Shown: positions 1-5,420, counted from the first letter of the stretch. The stretch: DNA of 5,451 bases from Arthrobacter sp. (GCA_030146405.1 JASLBS010000096.1:1-5451), one strand, 5' to 3'. The notes: generated by a model from the letters alone, not told the origin. Translations and numbers: made by a program.

Positions 1-1
1 C

Positions 2-436
2 GGTACGGACGATCTCCGGAAGGACGACGAGCACAGGCTGCGCAGTCGTGGCATCAGGATCGCTCCCGGAGCGGCTGCGGCCTTCGTCCTCGAGCAGGGC
101 GACGACGGCCCTCCCCTCCCGATCAGCGGGGTACGCCTGACGGACGGTCAGGTCATCCCGTGCACGGCGGTGTTCTGCGAGCCCGAAGCCGAGGCCGGCT
201 CACCATTGCTGTCCGCTCTCGGCTGCGAGTTGCGCGCAGACGGCTGCGTGAGCACCGACGAGATCGGCCGTACGTCGGTCCACCGGACCTGGGCCGTGGG
301 TAACGCGGCCGATCCCGCTGCACAGCTGATCCCGGCGGCAGGGGACGCCTACCGGGTGGCCGTGGCCATCAACGCCTTCCTCGTCGAGGAGGACTGCGCC
401 GCCGAGGCGGAGAACGCGGTGCGCCAGGAGGCCTAG
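2..436 (+). CDS. NAD(P)/FAD-dependent oxidoreductase, thioredoxin reductase-like (3' end, 5' part outside window)
   Basis: Only the last 144 codons are present; the frame is open from the left edge to TAG at 434-436. The visible part is the C-terminal FAD-binding region of a two-dinucleotide-domain flavoprotein. The pattern Gly-Arg-Thr-Ser (fragment residues 89-92), Trp-Ala-Val-Gly-Asn (97-101), Asp-Pro-Ala-Ala-Gln (104-108) and a late Ala-Ile-Asn helix (122-124) matches the end of thioredoxin-reductase-like NAD(P)/FAD oxidoreductases of actinobacteria. The catalytic CxxC, if there is one, would lie in the missing part, so true thioredoxin reductase activity cannot be claimed; many such proteins are annotated only as FAD-dependent oxidoreductases. 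Classic members have Gly-Asp where this one has Gly-Asn; from memory, Gly-Asn followed by Asp-Pro is common in one actinobacterial subgroup. The enzyme is probably cytosolic and transfers electrons from NAD(P)H through FAD. It is followed by a strong hairpin and converges on the next gene. Confidence 0.85.
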   Translation, partial: GTDDLRKDDEHRLRSRGIRIAPGAAAAFVLEQGDDGPPLPISGVRLTDGQVIPCTAVFCEPEAEAGSPLLSALGCELRADGCVSTDEIGRTSVHRTWAVGNAADPAAQLIPAAGDAYRVAVAINAFLVEEDCAAEAENAVRQEA

Positions 437-462
437 CCAGCATCCGTCCGGCACCGCCGGAA

Positions 463-502
463 CAGAGGAAAGGCCCCGAACGGTGCCAAGGCCTTTCCTC
501 TG
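463..502. terminator. Two-way hairpin terminator between convergent genes
   Basis: CAGAGGAAAGGCC (463-475) and GGCCTTTCCTCTG (490-502) form a perfect 13-bp stem around a 14-base loop. It starts 27 bases after the oxidoreductase stop and ends 6 bases before the stop of the convergent gene at 509, where a shared terminator is expected. There is no long T-run on either side (GGGGTT follows on the plus strand), as is common in high-GC actinobacteria. The stem is seen directly; termination is inferred. Confidence 0.8.
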
Positions 503-508
503 GGGTTA

Positions 509-934
509 CTACTTGTCGAGGTTCGGACGAGTGTCCTCGTTTTGGTCCTGGAACGGGGTGTCCTCGACCTCGTACGGGTTCCCCCCGCTGGGACCGGTGT
601 TCCCGGACGAGCTGTCAGCCGTGGCGCTGACCACCGGAGGGACGTCCAGCGAGGGCGTGCCGCTCGCGCCTTCGTCCTTGCCCTTCCCGGAGGAGGTGCC
701 ACCGGCATCAGAGCCGGAATCGTCCTTCTTGAGTGCGCCCTTGAGGGAGTCCTGCACCGCGGGTGCCTTTTCCTTGATGGCGTCGGTGGTGGAAGACACC
801 GTGTCCTGCACCTTCGGGTCGTTCCACAGCTCCTGGGCCTTGGTCTTGAGCTGCTCGTAGCTCTCCCGGCCGGCGCGGGTGCCGAGGACGTACCCGACGG
901 CCATCCCTGTTGCGAACACTATTTTGTTCTTCAT
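509..934 (-). CDS. Small membrane-anchored protein with Gly-rich N-terminal segment (YtxH-like)
   Basis: This encodes 141 residues. Residues 5-18 form a short hydrophobic, glycine-containing segment that runs into Gly-Thr-Arg-Ala-Gly-Arg-Glu (18-24). This layout is typical of small YtxH-like or general stress-type envelope proteins and recurs in actinobacterial hypothetical proteins. Residues 25-66 are amphipathic and rich in Lys, Gln and Glu, probably helical. Residues 67-141 are rich in Gly, Ser, Asp and Pro and look disordered. A single N-terminal membrane anchor with a soluble tail is the likely topology. The ATG at 932-934 is supported by AAGGGAG (minus strand, 941-947) six bases upstream. 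It converges on the oxidoreductase gene, and a gap of 138 bases separates it from the gene at 1073. No enzymatic motif is visible and the molecular role is unknown. Confidence 0.8.
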   Translation of the reverse strand: MKNKIVFATGMAVGYVLGTRAGRESYEQLKTKAQELWNDPKVQDTVSSTTDAIKEKAPAVQDSLKGALKKDDSGSDAGGTSSGKGKDEGASGTPSLDVPPVVSATADSSSGNTGPSGGNPYEVEDTPFQDQNEDTRPNLDK

Positions 935-1006
935 GCCGTTCTCCCTTCGATGGACTGCATTGGTCTCGAATCTAGGCCATCAGGGTAGTGGGGGCGAGGA
1001 CGCGTC

Positions 1007-1064
1007 GCCGGTGGACGCTGCTCCTACTTCCGGGTAGGGGCTCCTGCCGGTGGGCCGCTCCTGC
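1007..1064. repeat. Imperfect direct repeat in intergenic region
   Basis: Two related units lie at 1007-1027 and 1046-1064. Each begins GCCGGTGG and ends with GCTCCT followed by AC or GC. A third GCTCCTGC copy (1040-1047) lies between them. The repeat falls in the 138-base gap between two minus-strand genes. The similarity is visible but short and GC-rich, so chance or a transcript-folding role is as likely as protein binding. Confidence 0.35.
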
Positions 1065-1079
1065 GACGTACGTCAGGAG
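1058..1079 (-). terminator. Inverted repeat overlapping the stop of the small acidic protein gene
   Basis: CTCCTG (1058-1063) and CAGGAG (1074-1079) are exact inverted repeats separated by 10 bases, and the spacer contains most of the palindrome GACGTACGTC (1065-1074). The structure spans the TGA at 1073-1075 of the minus-strand gene. It could end or stabilise that transcript. There is no T-tract, so the terminator call is tentative. Confidence 0.35.
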
Positions 1080-1324
1080 TACTGCCGTGCGGGTTCCGCG
1101 CTGTCCGTGTGCGCCGGAGTGAGTTCCGGCTGCTGGTCACGGCGATCGAGCTCCTCGGTCACTTCCTCGTGCCGGAATTCCGTCTCCGTGGACACCGCAC
1201 CATCATGTGCGTACTCGTAGTCCAGTTCCCGGTGGATCCTGCTGTTGAGGATCTCGACCTCGGGGAGTTCGAGTGCGGTGAGGTCTTCCGGGAAGTCCTC
1301 GGAGGGCGTCAGTCTGGTACTCAT
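1073..1324 (-). CDS. Small acidic hypothetical protein (83 aa)
   Basis: The protein has 83 residues and is strongly acidic, with about 22 Asp/Glu. Residues 13-63 look helical, with a core Glu-Ile-Leu-Asn-Ser-Arg-Ile-His-Arg-Glu-Leu (24-34) and a later Glu-Glu-Leu-Asp-Arg-Arg (57-62). The tail from residue 64 looks disordered. There is no signal peptide, membrane segment or metal motif. I chose the ATG at 1322-1324 because AGAGG (minus strand, 1330-1334) sits five bases upstream; the TTG one codon earlier (1325-1327) would leave only two bases of spacing. The pattern resembles short actinobacterial proteins of unknown function, but I cannot name a family. The frame has coding-like codon use and a good ribosome binding site. 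It is divergent from the nei2 gene. Confidence 0.7.
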   Translation of the reverse strand: MSTRLTPSEDFPEDLTALELPEVEILNSRIHRELDYEYAHDGAVSTETEFRHEEVTEELDRRDQQPELTPAHTDSAEPARQYS

Positions 1325-1495
1325 CAAGGCCTCTTCGGTGGTGAGAGATTACCTGCAGGAACCGGGCCCTCTTCTAGACCACGCATACCGGACGGGACCG
1401 GCAGAGGAAACAGTAGCGAGTACCGTCGGGAAAAGGAAGCGATGCTGTGGCCCCTTCGGAGGATTCCTCGCCTGCCGATCCGTGAGGTTGTGGAC

Positions 1496-1520
1496 GGTCA
1501 CGAGAACGGTTCCCATGACC
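1496..1520. promoter_or_regulatory. 25-bp dyad, candidate operator upstream of nei2
   Basis: Outer arms GGTCA (1496-1500) and TGACC (1516-1520) and inner arms GAAC (1504-1507) and GTTC (1509-1512) share one centre at base 1508. Counting all positions, 10 of 12 base pairs are complementary. It lies about 90 bases before the nei2 start and about 172 bases before the divergent small gene, in the only sizeable divergent gap of the window. The GAAC/GTTC half-sites recall the actinobacterial LexA box, but that box has four bases between the halves and this has one, so a LexA site is unlikely. No convincing -35/-10 pair was found beside it. The dyad is seen; an operator role is inferred. Confidence 0.4.
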
Positions 1521-1600
1521 AGCCGATACCTACGTGCCATCCAGGTGCGACGTCGGTGGCGGAAGCTACCGTGGTGCGGAGCGGAGAACGGAACGAGCTG

Positions 1601-1606
1601 GGAGGA
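1601..1606 (+). promoter_or_regulatory. Ribosome binding site that fixes the nei2 start
   Basis: GGAGGA lies three bases before GTG 1610-1612. It supports this start over earlier in-frame starts such as ATG 1442-1444, which would add 56 residues before the catalytic proline. Confidence 0.75.
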
Positions 1607-1609
1607 AGC

Positions 1610-2416
1610 GTGCCCGAGGGTGACAGCGTCTTCCGGCTCGCGGCCCGGCTGCGGAGGTCCCTCGACGGGCGGGTGCTGCGGCGCGGCGACCTCCGTGTCC
1701 CGGCGCACGCCACCGATGCCCTGGACGGAATGCGGGTGCTCGGTCACGAGACCCACGGCAAGCACCTGCTCACCCGGTTCGATGCGGGCCTGACGCTCCA
1801 CACACATCTGCGTATGCAGGGATCCTGGACGGTCACGGCACCGGGGAGAGTGCTGCCCCGCAGACTGCTGCCGGATGCACGCGTGATCCTGGCGGTGGTG
1901 GACGGCCCCACGGCGTACGGCCTGCAGTTGCCCGTCGTCGACCTCCTGCCCTCTCGTGCCGAGGAGGACGTCGTCGGGCACCTCGGGCCGGATCCGCTGC
2001 GGGACGACTGGTCCGCGGACGAGGCCGCCCGCCGTCTGGCCCGGAACCCGGCCGAACGCGTGGCCGCAGCCCTGTTGGACCAGCGCAACGTGGCCGGGTT
2101 CGGGAACCTGTGGGCCAACGAACTGTGCTTCCTGCGCGGCATTCATCCGGACACCAGGATGGGCGACGTGGAGATCGGCCCCCTGGTGATGCTCGGCGCC
2201 CGATGCCTCCGCTTCTCGGCCACGCAGCCCGGTGCGCACCAGGTCACCACCGGGAACACCCGGAAGGGCCGACAGCACTGGGTCGCCGGCCGCTCCGGGA
2301 AACCGTGCCTGCGCTGCGGGACCACCGTGGAGGTCCGTGCGGAGGTGCCGGGTGATCCCGGCCGCCGTCGTACCTGGTGGTGTCCGCGCTGTCAGCCGCT
2401 GCTACCGGTGCCGTGA
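1610..2416 (+). CDS. nei2: Endonuclease VIII-type DNA glycosylase (Fpg/Nei family, Nei2-like)
   Basis: This 268-residue enzyme of base-excision repair should remove oxidised pyrimidines and cut the resulting abasic site. After Met removal the N-terminus is Pro-Glu-Gly-Asp, with the catalytic proline (residue 2) and glutamate (3). Lys51, in Gly-Lys-His-Leu-Leu, is the conserved lysine of the N-terminal beta-sandwich domain, and His64-Thr-His-Leu-Arg-Met follows. The helix-two-turn-helix is centred on Leu-Leu-Asp-Gln-Arg-Asn-Val-Ala-Gly-Phe-Gly-Asn (155-166). The C-terminal zinc finger uses Cys233, Cys236, Cys258 and Cys261, with Arg254 in the strand turn and Cys-Gln closing it. All key residues are intact and the length fits the family (about 255-290). 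The GTG start is set by the need for Pro at position 2 and by GGAGGA at 1601. The frame stays open about 500 bases upstream by GC bias only, so automated calls may start too early. Assignment to Nei2 rather than Nei1 or Fpg is by overall resemblance. Confidence 0.93.
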   Translation: MPEGDSVFRLAARLRRSLDGRVLRRGDLRVPAHATDALDGMRVLGHETHGKHLLTRFDAGLTLHTHLRMQGSWTVTAPGRVLPRRLLPDARVILAVVDGPTAYGLQLPVVDLLPSRAEEDVVGHLGPDPLRDDWSADEAARRLARNPAERVAAALLDQRNVAGFGNLWANELCFLRGIHPDTRMGDVEIGPLVMLGARCLRFSATQPGAHQVTTGNTRKGRQHWVAGRSGKPCLRCGTTVEVRAEVPGDPGRRRTWWCPRCQPLLPVP

Positions 2417-2429
2417 TGGCGACCGCAAC

Positions 2430-2447
2430 GCGCAGGACCTCCTGTGC
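2430..2447. terminator. Short hairpin between convergent nei2 and GH26 genes
   Basis: GCGCAGG (2430-2436) pairs with CCTGTGC (2441-2447) around a four-base loop, giving seven pairs of which one is G-U or A-C depending on strand. It fills part of the 40-base gap between the two stop codons (2416 and 2457). No T-run follows. It is a plausible weak two-way terminator, inferred from position and pairing. Confidence 0.4.
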
Positions 2448-2456
2448 CGCGCGCGG

Positions 2457-3689
2457 TCAGCGTCGGGCGGCCAGTGCAGGGTCGAGAGCGGCCGCGGACG
2501 ACGCCGAGCTGTTGATGCGCCAGTCGGCTTCCTTGTTGAAGTGGAACCATACGAGGGCTACGACGTCGGGCTGGGCGGACAGGTACCGGACCAGATCGGC
2601 GACCCACTGCGCCTTCGAACCACCCATTTCGGAGGACGCCGTTTCTGCGATGATGATCGGTTTCCCGGGGGCGATCCTGCGCAGTTGCGCGATACCCGTA
2701 CTGAACAGGGTTCTCGGTTCCTGCCAGGTGCTCCGGGCCCGCGAGGTGCCCCAGTTGTACCCGTCCAGTGCCACGAGATCCGCGTACCCCGCTCCCGGGT
2801 AGAGCCCGTGCAGCGAAGTGGAGCCCCAGTAGGGGACGTTGGGATTCCAGACCCAGCTGATGTTGGTGGCTCCTGTCGACTGCACGACGTCGTGCACGTG
2901 CCGGTAGGCTGCCACGAAACTGCCGGGGGCGTTACCGTTCACGCCCTCCGCCCACGGGTACCAATCGCCGTTCATCTCGTGGCCGAAGCGTAGGTAGACC
3001 GGGTTGCCCCACCGGGCCAGTTCCGAACCCCACCGACGCAGATAGTCGTCGAAGTCACCGGCCGTGATGCGGTCCAGGGAGTAGGCAGGCTGTTCGGTGC
3101 CGCCTCCCCACACCCAGGGCTCCCAAGTGAGGAGGGTGTCCGCGCCCCTGGCCCGTGCGGCGTCGAGCTCGGCGATGGGGGCAGGCTGGTTGAAGTCCTT
3201 GTAGGAGAGCACCATCGACGGCGCCTCACCCGCGAGAAGTGATACCTCGTCGAGCCCACCGCCGGCCATCACCCCGCCGGGTACACCCACACCGAACCGG
3301 AAGGGGTTCCTGGTGGACGGGGCAGGCGGCTGCGTCACGGTGAACTCGGCGGAGACAGCGGATCGCCCGGCCGTCGCGGTGATGGTGGCTGCACCGTCGG
3401 GGACGATGATGACGGATTCGAAGGTTCCCTTGGCCGTGGTGGTGAAGGAGGCCCTGGAACTGCCCGCCACCAGGCTCGCGGTGGTCAGCTTGGGGAACCC
3501 GTTGCCCGTCACGGTGACGGAGGATCCCGCTGCACCGCTCGTGTCGCTCAGCGAGATGGTCGCCGCTGCCTGCGCGGGGAGGGGAGTCAGGCCGAGCAGC
3601 AGCACTGACAGCGTCGTCACCAGAAGGAGGAGACGACCGGCCGGCGCCGAGAAGGATGCGGTGCGGAGGGGCAGAGCAGCTGGGAACAT
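2457..3689 (-). CDS. Secreted glycoside hydrolase family 26 enzyme (beta-mannanase-like) with N-terminal Ig-like domain
   Basis: This encodes 410 residues. A Sec signal peptide is clear: Arg9 and Arg19, a hydrophobic core at 20-37 and Pro-Ala-Gln-Ala (38-41) for cleavage near residue 41. Residues 43-119 form a beta-rich domain with Gly-Ser-Ser-Val-Thr-Val-Thr-Gly-Asn-Gly-Phe, as in IPT/TIG or other Ig-like folds. Residues 128-400 are the catalytic (beta/alpha)8 domain. Arg-Phe-Gly-His-Glu-Met-Asn-Gly (234-241) carries the acid/base Glu238, and Ile-Ile-Ala-Glu-Thr (346-350) carries the nucleophile Glu349, both as in GH26. The enzyme should cut beta-linked polysaccharide outside the cell. GH26 includes mannanases, lichenases and others, and the Arg-Phe-Gly-His-Glu version is not diagnostic of mannan. 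ATG 3687-3689 is preferred over the upstream start at 3731 because GAGGAG (minus strand, 3696-3701) lies six bases before it and the signal peptide then has normal length. The ROK regulator lies 219 bases upstream on the same strand. Confidence 0.9.
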   Translation of the reverse strand: MFPAALPLRTASFSAPAGRLLLLVTTLSVLLLGLTPLPAQAAATISLSDTSGAAGSSVTVTGNGFPKLTTASLVAGSSRASFTTTAKGTFESVIIVPDGAATITATAGRSAVSAEFTVTQPPAPSTRNPFRFGVGVPGGVMAGGGLDEVSLLAGEAPSMVLSYKDFNQPAPIAELDAARARGADTLLTWEPWVWGGGTEQPAYSLDRITAGDFDDYLRRWGSELARWGNPVYLRFGHEMNGDWYPWAEGVNGNAPGSFVAAYRHVHDVVQSTGATNISWVWNPNVPYWGSTSLHGLYPGAGYADLVALDGYNWGTSRARSTWQEPRTLFSTGIAQLRRIAPGKPIIIAETASSEMGGSKAQWVADLVRYLSAQPDVVALVWFHFNKEADWRINSSASSAAALDPALAARR

Positions 3690-3908
3690 GTCTGACTCCT
3701 CGGTGGCTCGCTGATCCGGCTGACCCCTCAAGTGTGACGCCGTGACCAGCCCGTCGAGTCCGAATACCGGTGGGAACCGGCTCAGGACTTCGGCAAGTCT
3801 TCCGCATGAACCGCGGGACGACAGCGAGAACGGAGTCGGTCCGGGCTCGGAGAAGAGTCTGCAGGGGAATTCCGCTCCGGAACCTGACCATGCCCGGCCC
3901 CGCCCGGA
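3690..3908 (-). other. Intergenic region between ROK gene and GH26 gene, probable GH26 promoter region
   Basis: These 219 bases hold no credible gene. On the plus strand I see a short dyad, CCGGT (3767-3771) and ACCGG (3776-3780) with a four-base centre, and a direct repeat GTGAC at 3734-3738 and 3742-3746. No clear -35/-10 pair or T-tailed terminator could be read. The length allows a separate promoter for the GH26 gene and a binding site for the upstream regulator. Both ideas rest on position alone. Confidence 0.4.
3696..3701 (-). promoter_or_regulatory. Ribosome binding site of the GH26 gene
   Basis: GAGGAG on the minus strand lies six bases before ATG 3689-3687. It decides this start against the in-frame start 14 codons upstream. 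Confidence 0.7.
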
Positions 3909-5201
3909 TCAGGCGAAGGACACCGAGCGCAGGGTTCGCGGCGACAACCGGTCCTGGAGTACGAGGGTGGCCGCCCCGAGCGCAGCGGCATCGTTCCCGT
4001 TGACGGACAACCGCACCTCCACGGGATGAATGGCCCTCGCCATGGCCCGCCGCGAGAGCGCCCCGGAGATCGCCTCCACGTAGAAGCCGCCACTGGTCGA
4101 GAAGGCACTCCCTGCGAGGACGACGAGTTGTAGGTCGAGGAGATTCACCATGGAGATGACGGCGCTCGCCACGTACTCCGCCGACTCCCGGATGAGGTGT
4201 GCCGCTATGGCGTTCCCACCGGTCGCGGCCGATCCCAGGGCAGCGAAGTCCTCGGAGATCACCCCGCTCAACGGGATGCCCAGTTCCCCGCGGGCTGCGG
4301 CCTCGGCTGCCCGCGCCACCACCACTTCGGGGCTCGCATACAGCTCCAGGCAGCCGATATTGCCGCAGGGGCAGGGCAGGCCCTTCGCATCCACGGTGAC
4401 ATGGCCGATCTCACCGACGTTCGAGCTCACTCCCTGGTAGATGGTGCCGTCCATGACGATGCCTGACCCGATCCCCGATCCCATGTAGACCGAGGCATAG
4501 TTGGCGTAGCCCTCGGTGGCACCGAGCCAGTATTCGCCGATGGCTGCGGCCGTGGCATCGTTGTCGAACTCACAGTGGAGTCCGGTGGTGGAGGACAGCG
4601 CCCGGCGGATGGGGAAATCACTCCAGGCACTGAGGGAGGGTGCGTTGCGGACGGTTCCGGCGGCGCGGTCCAAGGGGCCGGGCGTCGCGATACCCATGCC
4701 GACGATACGGAGCCGATCGGCGCCGGACTCCTCGATCAGTGCGGCGATGTCACGGCTCATCCGGCCGACCACCGTCAAGGGAGAAGTGTCGCCGGGCCCG
4801 TCGACGCGCCGCCTGGCCACCACCCGGCCGGCCAAGTCCGCGATGATGTACGTGATGTAGTCCTGTCCGAGGTGCACCCCGACCCCCAGCCTGGAGGACG
4901 GGTTCAGCTCCAGGAACATCCGCGGCTTCCCACCTGTCGAGGCTCCGCGTCCGGACTCGACGATGATGCCCTCGGTGAGGAGTGCACGGACGAGGGTCGA
5001 GATGGTGGCCTGGGTCAGTCCGGCCCTCTGGGCGATCTCCACCCTGCTGATCGGTCCGCTGGAGCGGATCAGATCGATGACCTTGCCGCGGGAGGACTCG
5101 CGGCGGCGGGTCTTCTCGGTCGCGGTCGGTGACGATCGAGCCTCGGGAGGGCGCAGTACGTCGCCGGGGAGGGCGGGTGCGGTGCCTGCCTTGATGGTCA
5201 T
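3909..5201 (-). CDS. ROK-family transcriptional regulator (NagC/XylR type)
   Basis: This encodes 430 residues. An N-terminal arm (1-36, basic at 30-38) precedes a winged helix-turn-helix at about 38-85, with Ala-Gln-Arg-Ala-Gly-Leu-Thr-Gln-Ala-Thr-Ile-Ser (57-68) as the recognition region and a wing containing Gly-Gly-Lys-Pro (90-93). The ROK sugar-binding domain covers about 104-425. It keeps Asn214-Asp215 of the kinase active site and the zinc motif Gly-Glu-Ile-Gly-His (263-267) plus Cys277, Cys279 and Cys284. The first phosphate-binding loop, usually Asp-x-Gly-x-Thr, is replaced by His-Leu-Gly-Gln-Asp (110-114), which favours a sugar-sensing regulator over a kinase. Its ligand cannot be read from sequence. 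ATG 5199-5201 overlaps the stop of the upstream small ORF (ATGA) and has no clear ribosome binding site, which suggests translational coupling. The GH26 gene downstream on the same strand is a likely target or partner. Confidence 0.92.
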   Translation of the reverse strand: MTIKAGTAPALPGDVLRPPEARSSPTATEKTRRRESSRGKVIDLIRSSGPISRVEIAQRAGLTQATISTLVRALLTEGIIVESGRGASTGGKPRMFLELNPSSRLGVGVHLGQDYITYIIADLAGRVVARRRVDGPGDTSPLTVVGRMSRDIAALIEESGADRLRIVGMGIATPGPLDRAAGTVRNAPSLSAWSDFPIRRALSSTTGLHCEFDNDATAAAIGEYWLGATEGYANYASVYMGSGIGSGIVMDGTIYQGVSSNVGEIGHVTVDAKGLPCPCGNIGCLELYASPEVVVARAAEAAARGELGIPLSGVISEDFAALGSAATGGNAIAAHLIRESAEYVASAVISMVNLLDLQLVVLAGSAFSTSGGFYVEAISGALSRRAMARAIHPVEVRLSVNGNDAAALGAATLVLQDRLSPRTLRSVSFA

Positions 5202-5365
5202 GGCGCCGCGATGGCGTGGAGCCGGGCCGCAGCGATCTCCTGGTGCCCGCGTGGCGTCGGATGTACGCCGTCAACGGCGAGCGCCTCCACCCCTGCCTCC
5301 ACGGCATGCTGGTCGAGCACGACGTCGAAGGGGATGGCGAGTACGTCCCGTTCCTGTACATCCAC
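5198..5365 (-). pseudogene. Short ORF with the C-terminal block of an SGNH/GDSL hydrolase, probably a truncated remnant
   Basis: From GTG 5363-5365 this gives 55 residues. The end contains Asp-Gly-Val-His-Pro-Thr-Pro-Arg-Gly-His (residues 33-42), the conserved Asp-x-x-His block that supplies two catalytic residues of SGNH/GDSL esterases, then a helix. The Gly-Asp-Ser nucleophile block and the middle blocks are absent. The same frame upstream is open to the window edge, but its codons there are poor for this genome (AGA, several AGG, AAA, TGT), and another frame appears to end at 5418, so the gene is probably cut short rather than running on. A strong AGGAGG (minus strand, 5375-5380) lies nine bases before the GTG. 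The stop overlaps the ROK start by ATGA. It may be a relic, or a translated leader whose main use is coupling to the regulator. If the frame does continue beyond the window, it would instead be the end of a full SGNH hydrolase. Confidence 0.5.
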
Positions 5366-5374
5366 GACCGCGTC

Positions 5375-5380
5375 CCTCCT
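5375..5380 (-). promoter_or_regulatory. Strong ribosome binding site before the SGNH-like short ORF
   Basis: AAGGAGGG is read on the minus strand, with the core AGGAGG at 5375-5380, nine bases before GTG 5365-5363. It is one of the best Shine-Dalgarno matches in the window and indicates that translation toward the ROK gene starts here. Confidence 0.55.
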
Positions 5381-5397
5381 TCTCGAGTGCTCCGACA

Positions 5398-5420
5398 TAG
5401 GGCGGCAGAACGCCACCCTA
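5398..5420 (-). terminator. Hairpin directly at the end of the upstream minus-strand gene
   Basis: In the minus-strand transcript, UAGGGUGGC (5420-5412) pairs with GCCGCCCUA (5406-5398) around a five-base loop: nine pairs including one U-G. The left arm begins with the stop codon of the putative upstream ORF. It could be a terminator, an attenuator or a processing element between that gene and the SGNH-ORF/ROK pair. No T-run follows. Confidence 0.45.

Noticed and set aside
542..988. Open frame of 148 codons on the plus strand
   Set aside because: It is antisense to the membrane-anchored protein gene at 509-934, has no ribosome binding site and encodes a low-complexity Gly/Arg/Val-rich product typical of a GC-bias shadow.
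1346..1351. TAATCT on the minus strand as a -10 box for the small acidic protein gene
   Set aside because: The spacing to the start is acceptable, but the bases at -35 (GAAGAG) do not resemble a sigma-70-type box, so the evidence is too thin.
1504..1512. LexA (SOS) box at the GAAC/GTTC pair
   Set aside because: Actinobacterial LexA sites have four bases between the half-sites; here there is one.
1349..2278. Open frame of 309 codons on the minus strand, opposite nei2
   Set aside because: The plus-strand nei2 frame has every catalytic and zinc residue of its family; the antisense product shows no domain pattern.
2232..2993. Open frame of 253 codons on the plus strand across nei2 and GH26 ends
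   Set aside because: It crosses the stop codons of two convergent, well-supported genes and has no recognisable domain.
4575..5132. Open frame of 185 codons on the plus strand opposite the ROK gene
   Set aside because: It is a Gly/Asp/Arg-rich antisense shadow of a regulator with clear motifs.
5415..5420. TAGGGT on the minus strand as a -10 box for the ROK operon
   Set aside because: It fits TANNNT but no -35-like hexamer lies 16-18 bases upstream, and the same bases are better explained as a stop codon and hairpin arm.
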